From Stenotrophomonas geniculata ATCC 19374 = JCM 13324 (GTDB taxonomy: Bacteria > Pseudomonadota > Gammaproteobacteria > Xanthomonadales > Xanthomonadaceae), in assembly GCF_001431625.1 (NCBI RefSeq), contig NZ_LLXT01000144.1, forward strand, positions 1-32,665: a DNA stretch of 32,665 nucleotides, read 5' to 3'. Shown here piece by piece: positions 1 to 6,573 of the stretch. The notes beneath the pieces are model-generated. The model did no database searches and was not told the DNA's origin. It saw nothing but the letters and a program-made list of their open reading frames with translations. How positions within the stretch are numbered: the first letter of the stretch is position 1; each line of letters begins with the position of its first letter. The translations under genes were made by a program, and so were the position numbers.

Positions 1-20
1 AAGGACGCCCAACTCCGGTC

Positions 21-53
21 TTGCCGTGTGCGCAGGACAGCGCACACGAGCAA
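21..53. other. strong 9-13 bp hairpin of unknown role
   Basis: CGTGTGCGC (25-33) and GCGCACACG (40-48) form a perfect 9-bp stem with a 6-base loop. With one bulged A it extends by TTGC/GCAA to 21-53. The following bases (about 59-105) form no reading frame I trust. It may be the end of a transcript from a gene left of the window, a small RNA, or a dispersed repeat. I do not recognise it. Confidence 0.4.
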
Positions 54-167
54 GCGGCGACCGAGCTTACATGGACGTACTTGCAGCGTCCCCTGCGACC
101 TGACCCGCCCCGCCAACCCACAGTAGCGCCGGCTTTTGATGTTGCTCTGGTTGTTGCCTCTGCGGGT

Positions 168-191
168 GCCGGGCGGCAGCCCGGCCAACAA
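168..191 (-). terminator. possible hairpin terminator after the AhpD-family gene
   Basis: A 7-bp GC stem (GCCGGGC 168-174, GCCCGGC 179-185, loop GGCA) lies about 13 bases beyond the stop codon of the minus-strand gene ending at 199. No clear U-tract follows in the minus direction, so the call is weak. Confidence 0.3.
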
Positions 192-198
192 AACCCTC

Positions 199-648
199 TT
201 ACGGCAGCGGTGGCAGCAGGCCCGCGCCCAGCCGGTTCCAGGCGTTGATCACGGCAATGCCCATGCTCAGGTCACTGATGCCCTTCTCATCGAAGTGCGG
301 TGCCAGTGCATCGAACGCCGCCTGCGACGGCGCACCGTCGGTCAAACGGGTCAGCGCCTCGGCCCAGCCCAGTGCTGCGCGTTCGCGTGCATCGAAGAAG
401 CGGCTTTCGTGCCACGCGGGCAGGGTGTCCAGCTTGCGCGGCTCGATGCCGCCCTTGCGCAGCGCGGTGCCGTGCATGTCCATGCAGTAGCCGCAGCCGT
501 TGAGCTGCGACACGCGCAGGAACACCAGTTCCATCAGGGTTGGGTCGATCGAACTGTCATGCACCGCCTGGCTGGTGGCCAACAGGCCCTTGAAGGCCTC
601 GGCGGCCAGGCGGGTGTAGGGGACGCGGGGAGAGGTGTGGTCGGACAT
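199..648 (-). CDS. carboxymuconolactone decarboxylase / AhpD-family peroxidase-like protein
   Basis: The 149-residue product is a typical AhpD-fold (CMD family) protein. Residues 50-59 carry the CxxCxxxH signature (C52, C55, H59; NGCGYCMDMH), the redox and proton-relay centre of alkylhydroperoxidase AhpD-like proteins. It is probably a cytoplasmic thiol peroxidase or oxidoreductase; its substrate cannot be read from sequence. I chose the ATG at 648 because an upstream alternative at 669 would only add a poorly conserved-looking octapeptide reaching into the intergenic hairpin. It lies 36 bases downstream of the ECF sigma gene on the same strand. This is the classic neighbour of ECF41 sigma factors, whose adjacent gene is usually a CMD protein, oxidoreductase or epimerase. 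It is therefore probably the main target of that sigma factor. Confidence 0.9.
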   Translation of the reverse strand: MSDHTSPRVPYTRLAAEAFKGLLATSQAVHDSSIDPTLMELVFLRVSQLNGCGYCMDMHGTALRKGGIEPRKLDTLPAWHESRFFDARERAALGWAEALTRLTDGAPSQAAFDALAPHFDEKGISDLSMGIAVINAWNRLGAGLLPPLP

Positions 649-660
649 TTTCGGCTCCAC

Positions 661-679
661 GGCGGCCACGATGGCCGCC
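661..679. other. palindrome in the sigma-CMD spacer
   Basis: GGCGGCCA (661-668) and TGGCCGCC (672-679) form a perfect 8-bp stem around CGA. It sits in the 36-base gap between the sigma-factor stop and the CMD start. It could attenuate or stabilise the bicistronic message. It lacks a U-tract, so it is not a simple terminator. Confidence 0.5.
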
Positions 680-684
680 TGTCA

Positions 685-1581
685 TTACGAGGACGCCGTG
701 CCGTCACCGTGCGTGACAACGATCGGCAACTTTTCCGGATTCAGCACGCTGTACACGTTGGCGATGCGGCCATCGACCACTTCGATGGTGGTGACCGAGT
801 GCAGCCGATCGCCATGGAAGCGCAGGATCGCCGGCTCGCCGTTGACGTAGCCCAGCTGCGCCGGATGCACCGCGCCACGACGTGCGATGGCCCAGAACAG
901 GCGGCCGATGCGCTCGGCGCCCAGCAGCGGGCGGATCGCGGCGGTAACCACGCCGCCGCCGTCGGAGACCAGCAGCGCGTTGGCGTGCAGCAGGGCCTGG
1001 ATCGCCTCGCTGTCGCCGCGCTGCGAGGCATCCATGAAGCGCGTCAGCAACTGCCGGTGCTGGCTGGCATCGGCATTGAAGCGTGGGCGCCCGGATTGCA
1101 GGCGCTGCCGGGCCCGATGCACCAGCTGCCGGCAGTTGGCTTCGCTGTGGCCGATCAGGTCGGCGATTTCGCGGTAGTCGTGGTCGAACGCCTCCTTCAG
1201 CAGGAAGGCGGCGCGTTCCTCGGGGCCGAGCTGTTCGAGCAGGGTCAGGAAGGCGACCGAGACATCGTCGGCCAGCGCATGCAGCTGCGCCGGGCCGGGC
1301 GCCGGGTCGGGCTCCAGGGTGACCGCCAGTGGCTCGGCCAGCCAGGGACCGACGTAGTGCATGCGCTCGCGCTTGGCCGCGCGCAGCCGGTCCAGGCCAA
1401 GCCGGGTGGTGGTGGTGACCAGCCAGGCTTCGGGGTCGCGGACGGCCGCCGGGTCGGCGCCGGACCAGCGCAGCCAGGCATCCTGGACGACGTCTTCGGC
1501 GTCGGCGCGGCTGCCGAGCAGGCGGTAGGCCAGGGCCATCAGGCGCGGGCGGTGGGTATGGAAAGCGGTTTCAGCGTTCAT
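685..1581 (-). CDS. ECF41-type RNA polymerase sigma factor with SnoaL-like C-terminal extension
   Basis: The product is 298 residues, about 100 longer than a minimal ECF sigma factor. Residues 6-72 are the sigma-2 region (LMALAYRLLGSRADAEDVVQ) and about 105-160 are sigma-4 with its helix-turn-helix (REIADLIGHSEANCRQLVHR). The remainder is a SnoaL/NTF2-like domain. The three marks of the ECF41 family are visible: WLAEP at 80-84 in the linker (family form WLPEP), DGGGVVTAAIRP at 207-218, and NPEKL at 281-285. In that family the fused C-terminal domain replaces an anti-sigma factor and tunes activity; no anti-sigma gene is next to it here. The ATG at 1581 begins right at the sigma-2 domain. The next gene in the operon is the CMD protein. 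A matching self-promoter lies at 1591-1617. The inducing signal is unknown. Confidence 0.93.
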   Translation of the reverse strand: MNAETAFHTHRPRLMALAYRLLGSRADAEDVVQDAWLRWSGADPAAVRDPEAWLVTTTTRLGLDRLRAAKRERMHYVGPWLAEPLAVTLEPDPAPGPAQLHALADDVSVAFLTLLEQLGPEERAAFLLKEAFDHDYREIADLIGHSEANCRQLVHRARQRLQSGRPRFNADASQHRQLLTRFMDASQRGDSEAIQALLHANALLVSDGGGVVTAAIRPLLGAERIGRLFWAIARRGAVHPAQLGYVNGEPAILRFHGDRLHSVTTIEVVDGRIANVYSVLNPEKLPIVVTHGDGTASS

Positions 1582-1590
1582 GTGGGCAAG

Positions 1591-1617
1591 GACGCCGCAG
1601 TGGCGCATGGCGTGACA
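1591..1617 (-). promoter_or_regulatory. ECF41-type promoter (TGTCACG-N16-CGTC) for the sigma operon
   Basis: On the minus strand TGTCACG (1617-1611) is followed after exactly 16 bases by CGTC (1594-1591). The target known for ECF41 sigma factors is TGTCACA with CGTC at -10. The CGTC ends 9 bases before the sigma start codon, so the transcript would have a very short leader or none. Confidence 0.65.
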
Positions 1618-1632
1618 GAGGGCTTGCGCGGA

Positions 1633-1658
1633 TAGTGCCGGCCGGCGGCCGGCACTAC
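1633..1658 (-). repeat. GTAG-type REP (single)
   Basis: An 11-bp perfect stem TAGTGCCGGCC/GGCCGGCACTA with loop GGC ends in CTAC (1655-1658), so the GTAG head is on the minus strand. It lies between the divergent sigma factor and fumarase genes. Confidence 0.8.
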
Positions 1659-1681
1659 CACCCCGCGGCCGGGGGAGGGGG

Positions 1682-1687
1682 TAAAAT
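1682..1687 (+). promoter_or_regulatory. candidate -10 box for fumarase
   Basis: TAAAAT matches the TATAAT consensus at 5 of 6 positions, 41 bases before the start codon. No convincing -35 hexamer is visible at 16-18 bases upstream. Confidence 0.4.
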
Positions 1688-1728
1688 GGGCGGATTACCC
1701 CCGCCAGCCTCGAGCAAGCGAGCAAGAC

Positions 1729-3246
1729 GTGACATCGATCAAGCAGGAAGACCTCATCCAGTCCATCGCCGACGCGCTGCAGTACATCTCGTACTACCAC
1801 CCGGTCGACTACATCAAGAACCTCGCCGCCGCGTACGAACGCGAGGAGTCGCCGGCCGCGAAGGAAGCGATGGCCCAGATCCTGATCAATTCGCGGATGT
1901 GCGCCGAAGGCCACCGCCCGATCTGCCAGGACACCGGCATCGTCACCGTGTTCCTGGAAATCGGCATGGACGTGCGTTGGGATGACGCCACCATGGGCGT
2001 GGAAGACATGGCCAATGAAGGCGTTCGCCGCGCCTACATGCACCCGGACAACAAGCTGCGCGCCTCGGTGCTGGCTGATCCGGCCGGCAAGCGCATCAAC
2101 ACCAAGGACAACACCCCGGGCGTGGTCAACGTCAAGGTGGTGCCGGGCAACAAGGTCGACGTCATCGTTGCCGCCAAAGGCGGTGGTTCGGAAGCGAAGA
2201 CCAAGTTCGCCATGCTCAACCCGTCCGACTCCATCGTCGACTGGGTGCTGAAGACCGTGCCGACCATGGGCGCCGGCTGGTGTCCGCCGGGCATGCTCGG
2301 CATCGGCATCGGTGGTACCGCCGAAAAGGCGATGCTGCTGGCCAAGGAAGCGCTGATGGAGCCGATCGACATCACCGAGCTGCAGGCCCGTGGTGCGTCC
2401 AACCGCATCGAAGAGCTGCGCCTGGAGCTGTACGAGAAGGTCAATGCACTGGGTATCGGTGCGCAGGGCCTGGGTGGCCTGACCACCGTGCTCGACATCA
2501 AGATCAACGATTACCCGACCCACGCGGCCAACCTGCCGGTGGCGATGATCCCGAACTGCGCGGCCACCCGCCACGCGCACTTCACCCTGGACGGCAGCGG
2601 CCCGGTGATGCTGGACCCGCCGTCGCTGGAGGACTGGCCGAAGCTGACCTATGACGCGTCCAAGGGCACCCGGGTGGACCTGGACACGATCACGCCGGAG
2701 GACGTGGCCAGCTGGAAGCCGGGCCAGACCCTGCTGCTCAACGGCAAGCTGCTGACCGGCCGTGACGCCGCGCACAAGCGCATGGTCGACATGCTCAACA
2801 AGGGCGAGGAACTGCCGGTCGACCTGAAGGGGCGTTTCATCTACTACGTGGGCCCGGTTGATCCGGTGCGCGACGAAGTGGTGGGCCCGGCCGGCCCGAC
2901 CACGGCGACCCGTATGGACAAGTTCACCGAGCAGGTGCTGGCGCAGACCGGCCTGCTGGGTATGGTCGGCAAGGCCGAGCGCGGCCCGGCCGCAATCGAG
3001 GCGATCAAGAAGCACAAGTCGGCCTACCTGATGGCGGTCGGCGGTTCGGCCTACCTCGTGTCCAAGGCGATCAAGGCGGCCAAGGTGGTCGGTTTCGCTG
3101 ATCTGGGCATGGAAGCGATCTACGAGTTCACCGTGCAGGACATGCCGGTGACCGTGGCAGTGGATTCCACTGGCGAATCGGTACACAAGACCGGCCCGCG
3201 CGAATGGCAGGCCCGCATCGGCAAGATTCCGGTGGTGGTGGAGTAA
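1729..3246 (+). CDS. fumA: class I fumarate hydratase (iron-sulfur)
   Basis: The 505-residue protein hydrates fumarate to L-malate in the TCA cycle. Its length and layout fit class I fumarases: an N-terminal iron-sulfur domain and a C-terminal domain from about residue 330. Three cysteines expected to ligate the catalytic [4Fe-4S] cluster are visible: C66 (RPICQDTG), C185 (GAGWCPPGM) and C277 (PNCAATRH). The start is GTG at 1729, giving MTSIKQEDLIQ; no nearby ATG fits and no strong Shine-Dalgarno sequence is seen. It is a single-gene unit, with a -10-like TAAAAT upstream and a hairpin terminator downstream. Class I enzymes are oxygen-sensitive, so aerobes commonly also carry fumC; none is in this window. 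The related L(+)-tartrate dehydratase is less likely, since that enzyme is normally two subunits. Confidence 0.95.
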   Translation: MTSIKQEDLIQSIADALQYISYYHPVDYIKNLAAAYEREESPAAKEAMAQILINSRMCAEGHRPICQDTGIVTVFLEIGMDVRWDDATMGVEDMANEGVRRAYMHPDNKLRASVLADPAGKRINTKDNTPGVVNVKVVPGNKVDVIVAAKGGGSEAKTKFAMLNPSDSIVDWVLKTVPTMGAGWCPPGMLGIGIGGTAEKAMLLAKEALMEPIDITELQARGASNRIEELRLELYEKVNALGIGAQGLGGLTTVLDIKINDYPTHAANLPVAMIPNCAATRHAHFTLDGSGPVMLDPPSLEDWPKLTYDASKGTRVDLDTITPEDVASWKPGQTLLLNGKLLTGRDAAHKRMVDMLNKGEELPVDLKGRFIYYVGPVDPVRDEVVGPAGPTTATRMDKFTEQVLAQTGLLGMVGKAERGPAAIEAIKKHKSAYLMAVGGSAYLVSKAIKAAKVVGFADLGMEAIYEFTVQDMPVTVAVDSTGESVHKTGPREWQARIGKIPVVVE

Positions 3247-3267
3247 GTCTTCCGCTTCCGTTTCAGG

Positions 3268-3300
3268 CAACGGCGCCCGCGTGGCGCCGTTGTTGTGTGC
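3268..3300 (+). terminator. rho-independent-like terminator of fumarase
   Basis: A perfect 10-bp stem CAACGGCGCC (3268-3277) / GGCGCCGTTG (3283-3292) with loop CGCGT lies 21 bases after the stop codon. It is followed by a modest T-rich run (TTGTGTG). Confidence 0.7.
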
Positions 3301-3363
3301 AGCCTGCCCGCGCGCGGCCTGCTCTGCCAACGTACTGGCCGGCGTACTGGAAGGGAGTCCATC

Positions 3364-3759
3364 GTGCTGCAGTGGTCGCGTGTTTTCGTGTTGCTGGTCG
3401 CTACGCTGGCGTGCAGCGCCTGCGGGCCACGTTATTTCGTCGAGCCACCCACCCACGAAGCGGGGAAGATCTGCGCGTCGGTCTGCGAGAGCCAGAAGGC
3501 GACGTGCGACTTCCACAACCGCGCCCGTGCCGAATCGGATCAGCGGAGCTGCGGAAGCGAGAAGAGCCGGATCATCAGCCGTTGCAGTGGTATCGCCGAC
3601 GACAAGCAGCGGCACAACTGCGAAGGGGGCAACGGTGCCGGCAACTACTGCGGTCCCCCGGCGCTTCCTTCATGCAGTGCCCCGTACGCCCAGTGCCTGC
3701 TCTCCTGCGGCGGTACCGTGAATGACGTCCGCACCGACACCGGTATTCCCGTGTACTGA
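3364..3759 (+). CDS. ten-cysteine secreted protein, probable lipoprotein (first of pair)
   Basis: I do not recognise a named family. The 131-residue product begins with a hydrophobic signal segment (residues 7-16), then cysteines at 17 and 20, either of which could be the lipidated residue although neither fits the lipobox strictly. The mature part has ten cysteines: 37, 41, 48, 63, 74, 86, 96, 104, 111 and 115. The first three are spaced C-x3-C-x6-C and the last three C-x6-C-x3-C, a mirror image, with glycine after the last. The GTG start at 3364 is preferred because GAAGGGAG lies just upstream; an upstream start at 3295 would put a charged, arginine-rich stretch before the signal. The next gene encodes a protein with the same cysteine plan. 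It is probably periplasmic and disulfide-stapled. Confidence 0.7.
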   Translation: MLQWSRVFVLLVATLACSACGPRYFVEPPTHEAGKICASVCESQKATCDFHNRARAESDQRSCGSEKSRIISRCSGIADDKQRHNCEGGNGAGNYCGPPALPSCSAPYAQCLLSCGGTVNDVRTDTGIPVY

Positions 3760-3834
3760 TCGCGGCACGCGTAGGTGCCTGCACGAGTAACCGTAGTCTG
3801 CTAGGGTCGGCACTCCCCTGCACTGGATGTGCCC

Positions 3835-4170
3835 ATGCGCCTGCATCGATCCGTCGCGGCTGTGTTCCTGCTGGTCCTGGCCGGCTGCAGCACAACGTCA
3901 TCCTATGAAGGTGCGGATTTCTCCGCCTCCTCGCAGTGCCGCATGCAGTGCCAGGCCGACTATCGCAGCTGCATGGCGCGGGGCAGCACCGGCAACAGTG
4001 CCTTCAGCTGCGAGCAGCAGGCGGTGCCTGCGCCGGACAAGCGCTGCAAGGACGTTGCCAACCCCGAACTGCGCCGTGCCTGCGAACTGAAGGCGCATGA
4101 CTGCACGATGCGCGCGCCGATGATGTCCTGTGGCGAACGCCGGGATTCCTGCATGAGCAGCTGCGGCTGA
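3835..4170 (+). CDS. ten-cysteine lipoprotein (second of pair)
   Basis: The 111-residue product has a clear lipoprotein signal ending LVLAGC, with C18 as the lipidated residue. After it there are exactly ten cysteines: 35, 39, 46, 59, 71, 83, 90, 99, 106 and 110. The ends repeat the plan of the preceding gene: C35-x3-C39-x6-C46 and C99-x6-C106-x3-C110, again with glycine after the last. Outside the cysteines the two proteins share little, so they look like old paralogues. The ATG at 3835 is chosen; GTG two codons earlier (3829) is possible. No strong Shine-Dalgarno is seen. A TGCTAGGGT sequence at about 3799-3807 could be an extended -10, so the gene may have its own promoter. Function unknown; a structural or redox role in the envelope is inference only. 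Confidence 0.75.
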   Translation: MRLHRSVAAVFLLVLAGCSTTSSYEGADFSASSQCRMQCQADYRSCMARGSTGNSAFSCEQQAVPAPDKRCKDVANPELRRACELKAHDCTMRAPMMSCGERRDSCMSSCG

Positions 4171-4192
4171 GCAACGATCGCGCGCGCGGGCG

Positions 4193-4198
4193 CATAAT
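4193..4198 (+). promoter_or_regulatory. candidate -10 box for the GST at 4229
   Basis: CATAAT, 5 of 6 to TATAAT, 30 bases before the start codon. No clear -35 box is seen. Confidence 0.35.
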
Positions 4199-4228
4199 CG
4201 GCGGATCCACCTGCACAGGATCTTCCGC

Positions 4229-4864
4229 ATGAGCACCACGCTGTATGGTTCGACCAGTACTGCCGCCCTCGTGGTGCATTGGCTGTTGATCGAGCTGGGC
4301 ATCGAGCACGAGTTGGTGCTGCTGGATTTCGACGCGCGCGAGCACAAGTCGGCGGAGTACCTGGCGCTGAATCCGGCCGGTGTGGTGCCGACGCTGCTGA
4401 TCGATGGCTTGGTACTGACCGAAGCGGCGGCCATTGCGTTGTACCTGGCTGATCGCCATCCGGACGCCAACCTGCTGCCCCCGGTGGGTACGCCACAGCG
4501 TGCCGAGGCCTACCGATGGATGTTCTGGTGTGCCAATACGCTGCAGCCCGCCTATCGTGCCTGGTTCTACCCGCATGAAATGGCGGGGGAGGCGAATATC
4601 GAGGCGAGCCGCGAGATGGCCCGTCAGCGCCTTGAAGCGGCCTGGCAGCATGTCGCCACGCACCTGCAGGTGCATGGTCCCTACCTGCTGGGCGCCACGC
4701 CCTGCGTGGTCGACTACATGCTGGTGATGCTGATGCGCTGGTCGCGCGGCATGCCGAAGCCCAGCGACACCTGGCCGGTGCTGAAGGCGCATGCCACGTC
4801 GATGAAGGCGCGCCCGGCGTTCGCCGAGGTGTATCGCCGCGAGGGCATCACCGACTGGCGGTAA
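4229..4864 (+). CDS. glutathione S-transferase family protein
   Basis: The 211-residue protein has the usual GST layout. A thioredoxin-fold domain spans about 1-80 with the cis-proline segment NPAGVVPTL at 48-56, and an all-helical C-terminal domain spans about 90-205. It starts MSTTLYGSTSTAA, where a catalytic Ser or Thr would sit. The motif that normally reads Glu-Ser and holds the gamma-glutamyl end of glutathione reads Glu65-Ala66 here, which may weaken or alter glutathione binding. The protein is cytosolic and its substrate is unknown. It is followed after 8 bases by a paired REP. A -10-like CATAAT suggests it is transcribed on its own. Confidence 0.9.
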   Translation: MSTTLYGSTSTAALVVHWLLIELGIEHELVLLDFDAREHKSAEYLALNPAGVVPTLLIDGLVLTEAAAIALYLADRHPDANLLPPVGTPQRAEAYRWMFWCANTLQPAYRAWFYPHEMAGEANIEASREMARQRLEAAWQHVATHLQVHGPYLLGATPCVVDYMLVMLMRWSRGMPKPSDTWPVLKAHATSMKARPAFAEVYRREGITDWR

Positions 4865-4872
4865 CGTGTTCT

Positions 4873-4944
4873 GTAGAGCCGAGCCATGCTCGGCTGCTGT
4901 TCGCGTGCAGTCCATGAATGCAGCCGAGCATGGCTCGGCTCTAC
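4873..4944. repeat. GTAG-type REP, inverted pair
   Basis: Two 25-base units (4873-4897 and 4920-4944) are exact reverse complements, separated by 22 bases. Each is GTAG plus an 8-bp stem AGCCGAGC/GCTCGGCT with a CAT or ATG loop. The pair lies between convergent genes (GST and arsC). Confidence 0.9.
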
Positions 4945-4958
4945 CAACGCAGTGCGGG

Positions 4959-5300
4959 TTACAGGATCTCCAGCACCGTTTCCGGCGGGCGGCACAGCCG
5001 TGTGCCCTTGGGCGTGCGCACCACGGGGCGGTTGATCAGGCGCGGGTGTTCGGCCATCGAGGCCAGCAGCGTGGCCTCGTCCGCATCTTCCAGGCCCAGT
5101 TCGGCGAACTGCGATTCCTTGCTGCGCACCAGATCACGCGCGCTCAATCCGGATTCGGCCAGCACCTGGCGCAGTGTGGCCACATCGGGGGGATTGCCGA
5201 GGTACTCGATCACCTCCGGCTCGATGCCCGCATCGCGGATCAGCTTCAGGGCGCCGCGCGAATTGCTGCAGGCCGGGTTATGCCAGATCGTCACGTCCAT
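4959..5300 (-). CDS. arsC: ArsC/Spx-family protein, arsenate reductase (glutaredoxin) type
   Basis: The 113-residue protein has the ArsC thioredoxin-like fold. The catalytic cysteine is C11 in NPACSNSR, and the arginines that bind the oxyanion in E. coli ArsC have counterparts at R59, R91 (INRPVVR) and R101 or R104. It would reduce arsenate to arsenite with glutathione and glutaredoxin. However, no other arsenic gene is nearby, and single ArsC-like proteins often have other roles. The ATG at 5300 is chosen over GTG at 5309. It overlaps the TGA stop of pldA as TGATG, which implies coupled translation behind the outer-membrane phospholipase, an odd pairing. It is followed by the paired REP, which may end the transcript. 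Confidence 0.88.
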   Translation of the reverse strand: MDVTIWHNPACSNSRGALKLIRDAGIEPEVIEYLGNPPDVATLRQVLAESGLSARDLVRSKESQFAELGLEDADEATLLASMAEHPRLINRPVVRTPKGTRLCRPPETVLEIL

Positions 5301-6454
5301 CAGAACCACTCCAGCAGCGACACGCCCACACCCACGTAGGTGGCTTTGTGGTTGTAGTCGATCAGGCTTTCGCCGTAGCCGTCGAAGATCTGCACATGGC
5401 CGCGCAGCAGGTTGCTGATCGGGAAGCCGTAATCCAGCTGCAGGGCGCCGTGCGAGCGGCTGCCGGTGCGCAGCGAATGACGCGCCATCAGCGAGACTTC
5501 ATGGCCGTTGCGGTTCCAGGTCAGGGTCGCGTCACCGCGGCCCATGTAGTCCTCGATGTCCGGATTGTTGTCGTCGCTGCGGGTCTCGGGAATGCGGTAC
5601 CACGGTCGCAGCACCAGTGCCCAGTTCTCACGGTCCAGGCCGATGTTGAGCATCACCCGGTTCCAGCTGCGCGACAACGGATCAGCGCGGCCGTTGGACT
5701 GATGGTTCAGTGCGATGCCGGTCATGCGCCCGCGCCAGCCACCGATCGAGTAGCCGTTGCGGAATACCATCATCACTTCCGGCTCGTAATTGGTTTCGCG
5801 GAACGGGCGCGAATCCTCGCCGTTGTAGGCCTGCCAGCGCGAGCTCTGGGTGTAGCCGGCCCAGATATCGCCGTTGTCGCCGAACAGGTTCTCGGCGATC
5901 TTGGTCTTGAAGCTGATCTGGAACTTCAGTTCGGCACTGTCGAGTACCTGCGGGGTGGTGACCGTGTTGGCCGGGTTCGGCGAATGCGGCGTGGTGTTGC
6001 GGTCGCTGGTCCAGAACGCCGGCAGCAGGTATACCGGCTTGTAGGCACGCAGCTGGAACGGGCCCAGCTTGGAGTCCTCGGCCAGCTCCCAGCGGCTGTC
6101 CAGCAGCGAACCGCGTCCGGCGTTGGCCAGCGCGCTGTCCGATGCTGCCGGACGGAACAGGTCGCTGACCCGTTCGCGCAGTTTCTCTTCGCCCTGGCTC
6201 ACGCGTGCGGTCTGGCGCTCTTCGCGACGGGCCTGCGCGGCCGCCTCGGCAGCGGCGTCGGCAGCGGCCGTGGCCTGCGGGGTGTGCGCGAACAGGCGGT
6301 CATAGCAGGCCAGGCGCGCGGCGTCGGTGGTGATGGCGGCACACGCCGCCGGCGAAGTGTCGGTGCTGGGCACGAATTCCTGCGCGGCCAGCGGCGCACT
6401 GGCCAGGGCCAGCGCCAGCGGCGCGAGGCGGGGAAGCAGCGGGGGGAGGGTCAT
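5300..6454 (-). CDS. pldA: outer-membrane phospholipase A (PLA1/OmpLA)
   Basis: The 384-residue protein hydrolyses phospholipids that reach the outer leaflet of the outer membrane. A signal peptide ends near ALAAQ (residues 21-25). After it comes an Ala-rich, charged stretch (about 55-110) longer than in E. coli PldA, and then the beta-barrel. The catalytic triad is fully visible: H251 and S253 in NHQSNGR, and N265 in SRSWNR, with S261 as the calcium-site serine. The spacing H-x-S and +14 to Asn matches E. coli His142/Ser144/Asn156. The chain ends in Phe, as outer-membrane barrels usually do. It is first of a two-gene operon with arsC (TGATG overlap). The N-terminal extension has two cysteines (C38, C50) that could pair in the periplasm. 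Confidence 0.94.
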   Translation of the reverse strand: MTLPPLLPRLAPLALALASAPLAAQEFVPSTDTSPAACAAITTDAARLACYDRLFAHTPQATAAADAAAEAAAQARREERQTARVSQGEEKLRERVSDLFRPAASDSALANAGRGSLLDSRWELAEDSKLGPFQLRAYKPVYLLPAFWTSDRNTTPHSPNPANTVTTPQVLDSAELKFQISFKTKIAENLFGDNGDIWAGYTQSSRWQAYNGEDSRPFRETNYEPEVMMVFRNGYSIGGWRGRMTGIALNHQSNGRADPLSRSWNRVMLNIGLDRENWALVLRPWYRIPETRSDDNNPDIEDYMGRGDATLTWNRNGHEVSLMARHSLRTGSRSHGALQLDYGFPISNLLRGHVQIFDGYGESLIDYNHKATYVGVGVSLLEWF

Positions 6455-6573
6455 TCCAGCAGGCCCTTCGGTGAATACGGGAATCGCACAGTGTGGCGGC
6501 TGTACCGGATCGCGGCCAGCCCCTACGGTTTATGCACGGCCACTGCGTGCGTGTAGCGTGAAGGCTGCACCGG

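Noticed and set aside
685..3615. 976-codon minus-strand frame joining the sigma factor to sequence opposite fumarase
   Set aside because: Only the last 298 residues resemble a protein family. The rest is antisense to fumA, and the true start is at 1581.
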